Source: Glebionis coronaria
Taxonomy: Eukaryota > Streptophyta > Magnoliopsida > Asterales > Asteraceae
Assembly (NCBI GenBank): GCA_025667525.1
Contig: JANFOE010000190.1
Span: 126,501 to 190,500 of the forward strand
Direction: 5' to 3'
Length of the DNA: 64,000 nucleotides
The first letter of the stretch is position 1. The number at the start of each line of letters is the position of its first letter. Both the position numbers and the translations under genes were made by a program. The notes below the pieces were generated by a model that saw only the letters and a program-made list of their open reading frames with translations, made no database searches and had not been told where the DNA came from. Of the stretch, positions 46,593 to 57,842 are shown piece by piece.

Positions 46593-49140
46593 TATTCTCT
46601 CACTATGACTTCTAGGCGCATCACAGCTTAGAACTCGGACCTCAACTAAGGAAAGTTTATCTCGGACGATAACTTATCCTTCTCAACGAGAAATTCATAT
46701 TTCTCGGTCATGAGCTTCTCATAAAAACATTCAAAGTTTTTAAGTTCATGAAAACGATTTCTAAGTAAATGTCAGCTTAGAACTCGAACTTCAACTTAAG
46801 GAAAGTTTATCACGGATGATAACTTATCCTTCACAACGGGAAATTTATTTTTCTCGGTCATGAGCTAGTCACAAAACAATCAAAGTTTTGAGCTCATGAA
46901 AAACGGACCCGAAAGGGGAGTGTACGTTTCAGTGCGCTTTCCCTAATCAATAGAAGAGAAGTCTTCTATCCTGATTATTTTAAAACCGTTGAACACAACT
47001 TTTCAAGAATTTCTCAAAAGGTTTTTCTAAATCTTTCAAAATTGTGTGTTCAACACTCCCTTCCTCATAATAGGTTTTTATATCTAAAAATGTCATATGT
47101 TATTTTGATCAATTTTTGAGGGGGAGTGTTTTAAAATCAAGCCTTTAATGTTGTTGGGTACATCTCTAAAATTGTCAAATGTAATATATTATATCGGAAA
47201 AGGCATCTCAACTCCGTACCTCAACATATTTTGTGGTGTCGTTTTTCTGAAATTTTGTCAAATTTTGTCTCAAGACACACATATATTGTTGAGGGGGAGC
47301 GTCCCGACTAAAAATGTTCCATGATTCATGCGGGCACACATGTTTCTCTCCCAATCGGTTTTCAGAAATTGTCATATTTTAATCAACTAGTATCTCTAAT
47401 ATGATGTTTTTATATTAGAGATAGGGGGAGAAAATGTGATTAAAATGTAATATATCGCAACATGTGATCTTAAAGACTCAAGTGCAACTCTTTCCTTCAC
47501 ATGCCAAACTATTTCGTATATCGATGCATGTGTGTAGGGGGAGCTTTTCAGAAATGTAAAACTTTCAAGTGTTAAAAGTTTTGATTTTTATCAAGCACTT
47601 TGAATGGTTTTCAATGGTTTTATGGTTACGATCTTTACCCAAAACAACCTACTATCCACGACGGAAAGATGGAGTCAAAAGGTGGTTTAGGATAGGAAAC
47701 TAAGTCCTATGATCCAACCAGAACCGGAGGGATCTACCCAAGGACATTCCATAGCTAGAAATAGTTGTCCTTAGGAAAGATGGAGTGGAATGAAGCTGAA
47801 TGCGGACCAAGTACTTAAGTTAGCACTGGAACAATCACAACAAGGTGCTAATGATGACGTATTGGTAAGCATTGAAGGAGTTGAATATTCTATGCAACTT
47901 AGGCAGAAACCGGGTCAATACATCTATTGAAGACAAGTCATCATGGACCCAGTGATGCAATGCACAACCCTTCCCAGCCATTCGAGTTTCTCTCAAAAGA
48001 AACTTGTCTCATTGTCACGGAGATCAACACGTATCTATTGACTTTCTCACTCCGAGTCAGTTAATATTGAAAAGGTGGCAGTCTGCTCCAGCCTCCGATT
48101 ACCAAAATGCACTTATTGAGTCTAGAGCCAAACGAGATCAATTTATCATCTCATTAGGACACAATCGAGTCCTACGCATTATCCTTGTGATATTGCCAGA
48201 ACATCTGAGTGATACGATTCACAATGAAGATGGAAATCCTGCTTGAGCCAGCATTAAACAAGCTCATGGTAGGTAACTTGTGCGATTCTACACGAATCAA
48301 ACTTGTGAGAACTGGAAAGCAACTAAGTTTCGATTCTTAATTGATTCAAACTTGATTCCAGGTTTCTTCGCAAAATCCATGTGATCTTGCCAGAACATTC
48401 AGAGTGACACTTATTAGTGTTCACAGTGACGAATGGAAATCCTTCCAGTGTCAACATCAAACAGCACTGCGGTAGGTAACTCGCAAGATTCTCTATGAAT
48501 CAAGCTTGTGACAAACTGGAAAGCAACAATGGTGCGATTCTTTTAGAATCAAACTTGTTCCAGGAAATCTGAATTGACGACTCTAATCAGACGGATAATT
48601 TATCCTTATGATTCACTCTTTACGTTCGCAGTCTGCTTTGAGACGGTCGAGTAAAGAGAACTGGCTACTACCGCCGGGAAACCCTGTCAAGGAGGTTCTT
48701 AATCGAATCTACCTGATCACAGGTACGGTATTTAATACCGTTTAACGGTCTTCACCGACCGGAGGTAAAACGCTACCGAGTTAGGGTGAAATGTTCAAAG
48801 CCATTTCATCCGTGTCTATATATGTTGCTGTATATCAAGAAGGTGGCGTAGCTGTGTAACCGATGTCGATTCAGAAGTCACAAGAGCACAAGATGGCGAT
48901 AATCAAGATACCTAAGAATGTAAGAATGTAATAGGTCATCTTAGTCACAAGGAGTACAGATGAAGATCTCAAGCACTCAAAGTCAAATGACAAAGGCTCA
49001 AGATAAAGAACACGAAAGCATGAAGGAACAAAGCTGTTACAAACAAGATCATGGCCAAGATGCAAGACCAAAGCAGGAAGATCTCCTCTACAAGAATGTA
49101 TTCACTCAATCATCTTAAGCTTTTTAAGATGACCGATACA
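46593..49140 (+). other. Element E 3' non-coding region (2.5 kb, structured)
   Basis: No convincing gene. In order it holds two units of a roughly 150-bp hairpin module (46620-46920) and a long hairpin (46988-47055). Then come purine tracts at about 47120, 47290, 47420 and 47535, with a perfect hairpin (TATCTCTAATAT/ATATTAGAGATA) before the third. After that is a region conserved with F and G, including two units of a roughly 230-bp repeat (48150-48600). The frame 48004-48246 lies in the conserved region but is broken in F and G, so I do not call it a gene. Confidence 0.85.
46620..46920 (+). repeat. Two-unit hairpin repeat of element E
   Basis: Units start with GAAAGTTTATC at 46651 and 46801, spacing 150. 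Each has AAGTTTATC/GATAACTT, a CGAGAAAT/ATTTCTCG-type stem, a TCATGAGCT/AGCTCATGA-type stem and the CTAAG-TAAATGTCAG-CTTAG hairpin between units. It matches the larger array of element F. Confidence 0.85.
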
Positions 49141-49151
49141 TTGGGGGAGAT
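49141..49151 (+). promoter_or_regulatory. Element E polypurine tract
   Basis: TTGGGGGAGAT directly before the 3' LTR start at 49152. It primes plus-strand synthesis. Confidence 0.85.
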
Positions 49152-49516
49152 TGTTAGCCCTATATTTTATATAGTCGAACAAGAATGTAATAGGTCATCT
49201 TAGTCGTTAAAAGGTCTTGTATTGTAATAGGTTAGTCGGGAAAACCGGGCTTGGAATTTAAGCTAATATTGTATAAGTTAGGGGCGTAAGCCCAAAACAA
49301 AGCCAAGCCCGGCCCAAGTCACAAACCCACGGCCCATGGAAAGCCCATTGGTTCGTGGGTATATAACCCTCTTTCACATGTGAAAGAGGGTGTTGGTTCA
49401 TTTCATTAAACACATAGTTTTAGTGTAAACCTTCCATTTCTCTCTCTACTCTCTCTCTACTTTTCTCCTCTTTCTCTCTCTAAGAATCTTGTGTTATGGA
49501 TTGATTGGGAATAACA
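49152..49516 (+). repeat. Element E 3' LTR (365 bp)
   Basis: Identical to the 5' LTR over its whole length by eye; followed by the CAAAC duplication. Identity of LTRs means little or no time since insertion. Confidence 0.98.
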
Positions 49517-49521
49517 CAAAC
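49517..49521. repeat. Target-site duplication of element E, right (CAAAC)
   Basis: Matches 37741-37745. Confidence 0.97.
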
Positions 49522-51435
49522 TGATATCATAGTTTCTTTCAACTTTTGTCTTCATCAACCGTTGATCATCTATGGATTTTGTCTCGGGCATAAGAGTCTG
49601 ATATTCTGTTAGATAGCATTGTTCCACATTCCAATCTGTTTACAAGGGTTTATCATATTCCGATCGGAATATTGCGATCGTAAAACCTTAGGGTTCTACT
49701 TGCGATTGAATATTCCGATTCCCATTTTACGATCTAAGTTACGATCTTAGTTTCGATCTAAGTTGCGATCGTGACCTGCGATCGTGACCTGTGATCGTGA
49801 CCTGTGATCGTGACCTGCGATCGTGACCTGTGATCGTGTGACTTGCGATCGTGACACTGTGATCGTGTCACTACGATCGTGTCACTGCGATCACGAGGTG
49901 ATGGAAATATAGGTTTTGCGATGGTGTATGTTGTTATTGGGATGGGAGTAATTTAAACCTCGACTCTAAACTTGGACTCAATCATTTTTTACCAAACCAA
50001 CAGGACTCGATCTAGACTCGACAACTACACTTTCGACTTAAACCCAAGACGTCCCTTGACTCAACCAACCTAGATCTCTTTAGACTTGACTCGACTCCAC
50101 AACAAACAGACACCAACTGACCTCGACAATAACCTAGACTATTGAATCAAAACACTCGACTCACAAGACGCGTCTCAACAGACTCTCGGTCAAACCACAT
50201 AGACTCTAAACTTGGACTCGTATGACAAAAAGAAACCAAGGCTCTACAAATCTAAACAGACTTGACTCGACTCCACAACCAACTTCATCACCAACTGCCT
50301 CGACGCAAACCAACACAATCGAACACATCACCTAATCAGACTCGTCTCATCTCATCAGATTTGACTTGACACGACTCATATAAAAAAGACTCGACACACT
50401 TAAGATCTCCGATTAATTTCCGGTTTTAACATAAATGACTTGATCAATTAAGATCTAACCTAACGTATTTAAATCATCACACATCTTGAAAAGTTTTTGA
50501 AAGGTTTTTAACCCATATTTAAAGATTCACTCACAAAAACCAACATGCAATTAAAAAATTAAACCTACCCGAGACCATCAATTTTATCTTGAATATGTTT
50601 GAATCGCTGAAACATTAATCGACTATATCATTTTTTAGTTTGGTCCTTGCGATCCTCAAATTAAAAAAGGGTTTTTAATTTGTTGTGTCTGTGATGGATG
50701 AATGATTAGGTTTTGGATGGTTTGGAGATTTAGATACAAATAGGGATTGCTTGATTATCAGAAGCATAGAGTTTTAGGTTGCTAAAAATTAGGAGAAGCA
50801 AAGTAAAAAAGACGGATATTCCAAAGAAAGTATTTGGTGGTTGCGTTTTTGGTGGAAGTTAGTAAGAGGCATAAGTTTTTTTTAGTAAATTAGGGTGAAG
50901 GTTTATTTATACCAACAACATTAGGTTGGAGTAATAAATTGAGGCTTGGACACGTTTTTACTTCGTGTAAGTTTTTTACGGACCATATTCACATAACACG
51001 GCAACGCATAACAGTAGTGTTATTCGCAGGATTTGACTAATTAGTTTAGGCTAGGTTTTAATTTTTATCCGAATATAATATTTAATTCGGATTAATTGGT
51101 TTACGGGTCAAATATCTCATTTCACAAAAGTATATAGTGGGCCGATTATTGTTTGCAATCAAATTTGGGATTCAGGCTGATCAATTAATATATTCGAGTG
51201 TTGCAAAATTAATAAGGTTGGATTAAATAGTTTACGGGCTTTATTTTTTGGAGTGAGCCGAGTTTAAATTGTACTCCGGTTTGTTTTATCAACGTTTGAG
51301 TCCTCAACAATTTTTTATCCGAAAAAAGATTTATATCATCACTCAAGGATTTTTAAGAGTTATTTACGGATCTTTTGTTTCTTCACGAATTGTTAAATTC
51401 CGAAAACAACCACACTTTTCTTTCATCAAACTTCA
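49522..51435 (+). other. Leader-like region of element F
   Basis: No gene. It holds a GATCGTGACCTGCGATCGTG array (about 49672-49905) like the leader arrays of E and G. Next is a region dense in GACTCGACT phrases with a partial 240-bp direct repeat (GACTCTAAACTTGGACTC at 49962 and 50202). An AT-rich part (50400-51420) with nothing recognisable follows. A recognisable 5' LTR of F is absent. Confidence 0.6.
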
Positions 51436-53560
51436 ATGGATTCGTTGAGTTCGACATTTCAAGAGGGAGAATCGCGTCACATGAAAGTTAAAGCTAGAGA
51501 TAGTAGAATGACTTTATTTCGACTTCTTCAGTTCTATCTGTCGAAAATTTCTCTACTTAAAGAAGTAAGCGGATTTGTGACACTCTTCGGTCAAGATCGT
51601 ACCATTTTCGTCCATCGAATGCTCCTCAAATATAACCAACTACTAGAGCAATAATCAAATTGAATATCACATTCACTTCATGTTCTAGCGCAACATTTTT
51701 CGAGTTTCTTTCAATTTTATCCTACCAAGGTTGAAGCTTCAACGATCTGCCAGTCATTCCTTGAAGACACACAAATCAAGGTTAAAGACTTCAGTGATAG
51801 ATTGCTCGATTTCATGAAATCTATTGCACTTTTGATTTATGAATGTTCACAACTTCAACTAGAGCATGATAGTGGAATACAAGAAAATCTGATGTAGATG
51901 CCAGAGAAAACAAATGGTCTTACATATGACTCAAAGGAGACCACCTCGGTTAACAATGATAGCAGCGTCATTGCATCACGACAACATGATTCAAGCATAC
52001 ATGACGAAGAGCCAATAGTTGGGGTACAATTGAATACTTTATCTAACAATGATTTACAGCATGTTAAGCATTCCGATCCTATCTATGTCGAACATAGGAT
52101 GGAAAAGAGTGATAGCAATACAACTTCTGATTCATCCGATGTGAGTCATAATGAGGGAGAAAATGATCAGAATGCTAAAGATCATGATATGTGCTTTATG
52201 ATTGCTTCTTTAACCAATTCTGCTTCTAGGATTGAAGAGCCTGAAATGATTTTAGCTCAGCAATCAAAAGAGCTCGAGGATACCAAAATTTAATTTTCGA
52301 AGAAAAAGGAGAAATTTGAAACATATTTTGAAAAACTTGAAAAGTTAAACGTTGTTCTTGAACGAAAATTGGATCAAACAATTCAAGATTCTAAAGCTGA
52401 AAAGGATAATCTTTTGAAACAAATTAAGTTGCTTGAATCTAAGTTGGCATCCCAAGATTAATTGCTCAAAGAGAATGAGACTTTAAAGGCTCAAGTTCAG
52501 GAAAAGGTTTTTGCAATATCGGCTCTGAAAAACGAGTTGAGGAAAACTAAAGGAACTAGTGTGGACACTAAGCTTGAAAAACCATCAATCTTGGGGAAAC
52601 CGCCTCAAATTAAGTCCGTTAGACAACTGACTGCATTTAGATCCGAGCTACCACAATCCTCTAGACCGCGGTTTGCCTCCTAAGTTGATATGGCTTGTAT
52701 TTCTAGAACAGTCACTCCACCAACTAGGGCCAATGTGACTAAAACATCTTTTGCAAGACCTAATCACATGATTGCATCTAGTCTCCCTAGACATAATCCA
52801 AAGAACACGTCTCGAACTAGTTCAAATGACGTTCGCCATACATTTGGTCTAAGGGAAACTAAGAAAAGGACACAAGTAAGAGATATGAATTTCAAACCTA
52901 GTCAGATGCCTTCTAGATTACCCAACACTGCTAACCGTAGCATGTCATATCATAGGAGCATCAATCAATCACCTAGGAATTCTAGATCTTATTCGGACTT
53001 GAAATAAGCTACTTGTAAAACATGTAGGAAATGTGTCTTTAAAGTAAATCATGATTCTTGTGTCAAGAAATTACTTAATGAGGTGAACTCCCGTGCTAGA
53101 CTTATATCCAAGTGGGTAGCTAAAATCAAACCCATTGGTAAAATGTGGCGCCCAACTGGTAGAACTTTCACTCTTGTAGGAAAGGAGTGCCCTTTAACTA
53201 GGTTAGTATCCGATTCTACTAAGACTACTAGGGAGGAAATGGAGAAGGATGATACATCACTTAAGCCTGAACTTAAGATTTTCTATAAAAGGAAACATTT
53301 GCCAACTAAGATAAGTGAATCATATCCTCAGGTCACCTCTAGCAGAAGAAAAGAAAACTGTGAATCCCCGAATGGTTCTTATATTGATATCGCTAACCCA
53401 TATAAAAGCATATAAACTCCTAATGAGAATGTAGGTACCAAAGTTCACGTTCAACAAGAACACAACGGTCCAATCGTTGTATACCATTCAATTAAGGACA
53501 CTCTCAGAGTTTGGTTGTTGAAGAAGCTGATATCTAAGAAACAAGTGTCTTAGGGGACTT
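51436..53560 (+). pseudogene. Element F gag, broken by stops
   Basis: Pieces in order, mostly in one frame with stops between: an N-terminal part (51436-51654); an acidic part ending in coiled coil (51898-52293); coiled coil (52294-52683); a basic Arg/Thr/Ser-rich part (52690-53007); then a Cys cluster CKTCRKCVFKVNHDSC and KMWRPTGRTFTLVGKECP (53008-53415). The order matches the second half of E Gag (acidic linker, coiled coil, basic part, late Cys cluster). The capsid-like first half and the CCHC knuckle are not visible. Instead of protease, the sequence passes straight into the 3' non-coding array. Confidence 0.85.
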
Positions 53561-53609
53561 GCAGTTAAACTTACAGTGTATAAGGACTTATAGTCACATC
53601 ACAGACTGT

Positions 53610-55015
53610 AACTCGTTCATCAAAGAAAAGAAAGTTTATCGCCGATGATAAACTTATCCTTACAACGAGAAATTAATTTTTCTCGGGCATGAGCTTATAT
53701 AAAAAACATTCCAAGTTTTTAAGCTCATGCACATTGGCTCACAGTCAAATCACAGTCTGTGACCCGAACTTCAGAGAAAGGGAAGTTTATCTCGTCAACG
53801 ATAACTTACCCTAAAAAGGAGAAATTAATTTTTCTCGTACACGATCTAAATTTAAAACTATTCAAAGGTTTTAAGCTCGTGTATATGGTTCATCATTAAA
53901 TATAAGATGATGACCCTTTTTTCAAATAAAGGAAAGTTTATCGCCGATGATAAACTTATCCTCAAAAATGAGAAATTAAATTTTCTCGGACACAAGCTTA
54001 CTTTAAAACTATTCAACAGTTTTAAGCTCGTGTAAAATGGTTCATCATTAAATATCAGATGATGACCCGATTTTCAAATAAAGGAATGTTTATCGCCGAT
54101 GATAAACTTATCCTCAAAAACGAGAAATTAAATTTTCTCGGACACAAGCTTACTTTTAAACTATTCAACTATTTTAAGCTCGTGTAAAATGGCCATTGTT
54201 AATTGTCAGACAATGACCCGTTCTTCAAATAAAGGAAATTTTATCGCAGATGATAAACATATCCTCAAAAACGAGAAATTAAATTTTCTCGGACACGGGC
54301 TTACTTTAAAACTATTCAACGGTTTTAAGCTCGTGTAAAATGGTTCATCATTAAATATCAGATGATGACCCGATTTTCAAATAAAGGAAAGTTTATCGCC
54401 GATGATAAACTTATCCTCAAAAATAAGAAATTAAATTTTCTCGGACACAAGCTTACTTTAAAACTATTCAACGGTTTTAAGCTCGTGTAAAATGGTTCAT
54501 TGTTAAATGTCAGACAATGGCTTGTTCTTCAAATAAAGGAAAGTTTATCTCCGATGATAAACTTATCCTCACAACGAGAAATTAAATTTTCTCGGGCATG
54601 AGCTTATATTAAAAACATTCGATGTTTTTAAGCTCATGCACAATGGCGTATAATTTTAAATATAGCTTATCCTCGTAACGGGAAATTAATTTTTATCGGT
54701 CATGAGCTTGTATTAAAACATTCTGAGTTTTAAGCTCATAAAGTAAAGTGTATCTTTTAAATAAGAGAACTTCTCTTTTCAAAGAGAAATTCATCTTTCT
54801 CGGTCATGAGTTTTACGTTAAAACATTCAAAGTTTTTCAAGCTCATGAAAATGACTTCTAAGTAAATGTCAACTTTTGACTCGTTCTTTAGTTAAAAGGA
54901 AAGTTTATCGCCGATGGTAACTTATCCTTAACAACGGAAAGGTTACAACTTCTCGGACTTGAGTTCGTTTTGCAAGATATTCAACATCTTAAGCTCAAGT
55001 AATTGGTTATCAAAA
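53610..55015 (+). repeat. Roughly 152-bp tandem hairpin array of element F (about 10 units)
   Basis: Units begin at AAGTTTATC or variants at 53632, 53783, 53935, 54087, 54237, 54390 and 54541, then degenerate ones near 54660, 54775 and 54901. Spacing is 150-153. Each clear unit holds four hairpins: AAGTTTATC/GATAAACTT; GAGAAA/TTTTCTC; a long one ending in AGCTTA/TAAGCT; and one with loop TAAATRTCAG. The stems differ between units while pairing is kept. No coding frame spans the array. Confidence 0.93.
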
Positions 55016-57842
55016 CTTTGAACACAATTTTTCAAGATTTTCTCAAAAGGTTTTTCTAAATCATTCAAAATTTTGTGTTCAAAAATGTTTTGATAAAAAG
55101 AAGATGTCTTCTGCAATCGATAATATTTACGAACCTAGATATGTCGTTCAATAATGACACGAGGTTGTAAATAAACTTTGAGCAGAAGTTTAAATGATTT
55201 AAAACATGTTCAAAATGGTTTGCTATTATTTCATATAGTAAATCGCTTTTCATATTAAAGTCAAGCATTTCACCCGAAAGATTTGACTCAACAACGGGAA
55301 TTAATTTTCTCGGGCATGGTTTACTTTATAACCATGTGAGGGATTGTGTTTACGGAATAACACAATCTAATACAAATTTATGTACGTGTCAGTGCATTTA
55401 TTTGTTAAAACAAGAGAAATCATGTTTTTATGAAGTTATAATCTCCACCAATCATAGCAATTTACAATTTATATCTACATACTCGGCGATGCGACTACTC
55501 AAACGGTGACTACGCTCTTTCAATAGAACACGGGTCAACAATTGAGGGGGAGAAATTGTCCAACATTCAGAATCTTTGATGCTGAGAGTGCCAAGTTCAC
55601 ATATTGGTGTCAAGGCAATGATATCAATCATACACATGGTGTCAAGAGATATCTTCAAACATGAGGAGGCGACCAACATTCGCGAACAAGAACCATGTGG
55701 CTCTATCATATGATGTTCTCCATCACTCAGGTCCAACCTCGTATATTGTTAATCTTGTGAATACATTATCATATATGATCTTTGCACGTGATAAATACCT
55801 TACACTTGTGTTTAAAAGGTATTTAATTTACGTTTCAAGTACACCCTCATTAATTTGAGGGCGAGCTTGTGAAAATCATGAAGATAATTGGATTTGCATT
55901 TTTCTTCCCAAATTTTCTTAAAATGCTATTAAATCAATTGATATTAAAAACATCGAATGGGTTAATATTTTTAATATGGGGGAGAAAATGTGATTTAATA
56001 TTGGAAATGATTAATCAAAAATGGTTTGACTTAACGTGATGGCTCATCCCGACATGTGTGAAATGTTTTCGAATATCTTGGCATATGTTAAGGGGGAGCA
56101 AAATGGATTTGCACTTCAAAATGGATTTCATGGTGATTTATACTTACCCACAACCCACTTATTTCACGACGATGAAGATTGTGCTGACATAAGGATGGTA
56201 GGATAGGTTAAGTCCTATGATTCTTCTAAAACCGGAGGAATCTTCCCAAGGACATTCCATAGCTAGAAATAGTAGTCCTTAGGAAAGATGGAGAAAGATT
56301 GTGAACGTAGCTGATTGCCGACCAAGTACTTAAGTTAGCACTGGAACAATCACAACAAGGTGCTAGTTATGACGTATTGGTAAGCATTGAAGGGGTTGAA
56401 GAATGAAAAAGAATTGTAAAGATAAAGGGTGTAAAGAAAGAAGCCCTCCTTACAACCTTAGGCAGAAACCGGGTCAATACATATGCTATTAAGATCATTT
56501 TTTAATGATGCTTTATATTGAAGATGAGACATCATGGACCCAGTGATGCAATGCACAACCCATCCCAGCAAACTCAGATATCTCTCAAAAGATATTTGTT
56601 TTAATCACACGGAGACAACGTATTATCTATTGATTTATTCACTCCAAATAAATTGGTATTGAAATGGTGGCACTCCTCTCCAGCCTCCAATCACTAAAAT
56701 CCAAAATGCACGATCGAGTCTAGAGCCATTTGAGATCATCAAATATCTCATTAGGACACACTTTCATAATTCCTTGCTTCTTCACACACTGTGAAAAGTA
56801 AGAAAGATTTTAAGAGTCCTACGCAAAATCTTCATGATCTTGCCAGAACATCCGAGTAATACTAAAGTATTTACAATAAAGATGGAAATCCTTCTTGAGC
56901 GAATATCAAAAAGCTCATGGTAGGTGACTTGTGCGATTCTTTATGAATCAAGCTTGTGATAACTGGAAAGAAACAATGGTTTAATTCTTAACTGAATTTA
57001 AACACGTTTCAGGCCTCTACGCAATATCTTAGTGATCTTGCCAGAACATTCAGAGTGACACTCTTTAGAGTTCACAGTGATGAGTGGAAATCCTTCTAGT
57101 GTTAACCTCAAACAACACTTGGTAGGTAACTTGCAAGATTCTATACGAATCAAGCTCGTGACAACTGGAAAGCAACGATGGTGAGGTTCTTAATTGAATT
57201 TCACTTGTTCAGGAACATGAATTGACGGTTTCAATCATGCGGATAATTCTATCCAAATGATTCACTCTTTATGTTCGTAGTCAGCTTTGGACGGTCGAAT
57301 AAAGAGAACGGGTTTACCCGTGAAATCTTGTCAAGGAGGTTCTTAATTGAAACTACCTGCCACAAGTAAGATATTTTATATCGTCCAACGATCTTCACAG
57401 ACCGGAGGTAAAATGCTATCGAATTAGAATGAAATGTTCAAGGCCATTTCATATGTGTATATGTTTTGTTGCTAACCGTCTTATGCAGCTTAACAAGAAG
57501 GTAGCATTGCGGTGTACAATCCAGAAGAAGTCGTAAACACATGCTTATGCTTTATGCACTTAATACTTCAACAAATTCAAGAAAGCCTAAAAGTCAAGTC
57601 TTCCACGGTATCAAACTCTGAAGCTTTCAAGAATTTATAAAGGTATAAGTATGTGGAACATGAAGTCATGAAGAGGCAAATATAACAAGTGATGAATGCA
57701 CAATGTCAATGCAAGGAAACATGCTCATGACTAAAGTCAAAGATCACATCAATCATATTCACAAGAACAAGATCGAAGATTCAAGCATAGTATGCTAGGT
57801 TTAAAATGTTGTAAAATGGTATGACCTCCCTTAGGGGGATAT
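55016..57842 (+). mobile_element. Element F 3' non-coding region, conserved with E and G
   Basis: Holds a long hairpin (55016-55083, TTTGAACACAA/TTGTGTTCAAA) like E 46988-47055. Purine tracts are at about 55543, 55853, 55976 and 56090 in the same order as in E. A hairpin ATATTAAAAA/TTTTTAATAT precedes the third. Then comes the roughly 1.3-kb conserved block with two units of the 230-bp repeat (about 56810-57210). Minus-strand frames 55065-55268 and 55452-55736 are not genes. Confidence 0.85.

Noticed and set aside
48004..48246. An 80-codon frame after pol in E as a possible env-like gene
   Set aside because: No signal peptide or membrane segment, and the frame is not kept in the matching regions of F and G.
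53610..55015. A CRISPR-like array of regularly spaced repeats
   Set aside because: The whole unit repeats, there are no unique spacers, and the window is plant retrotransposon DNA.
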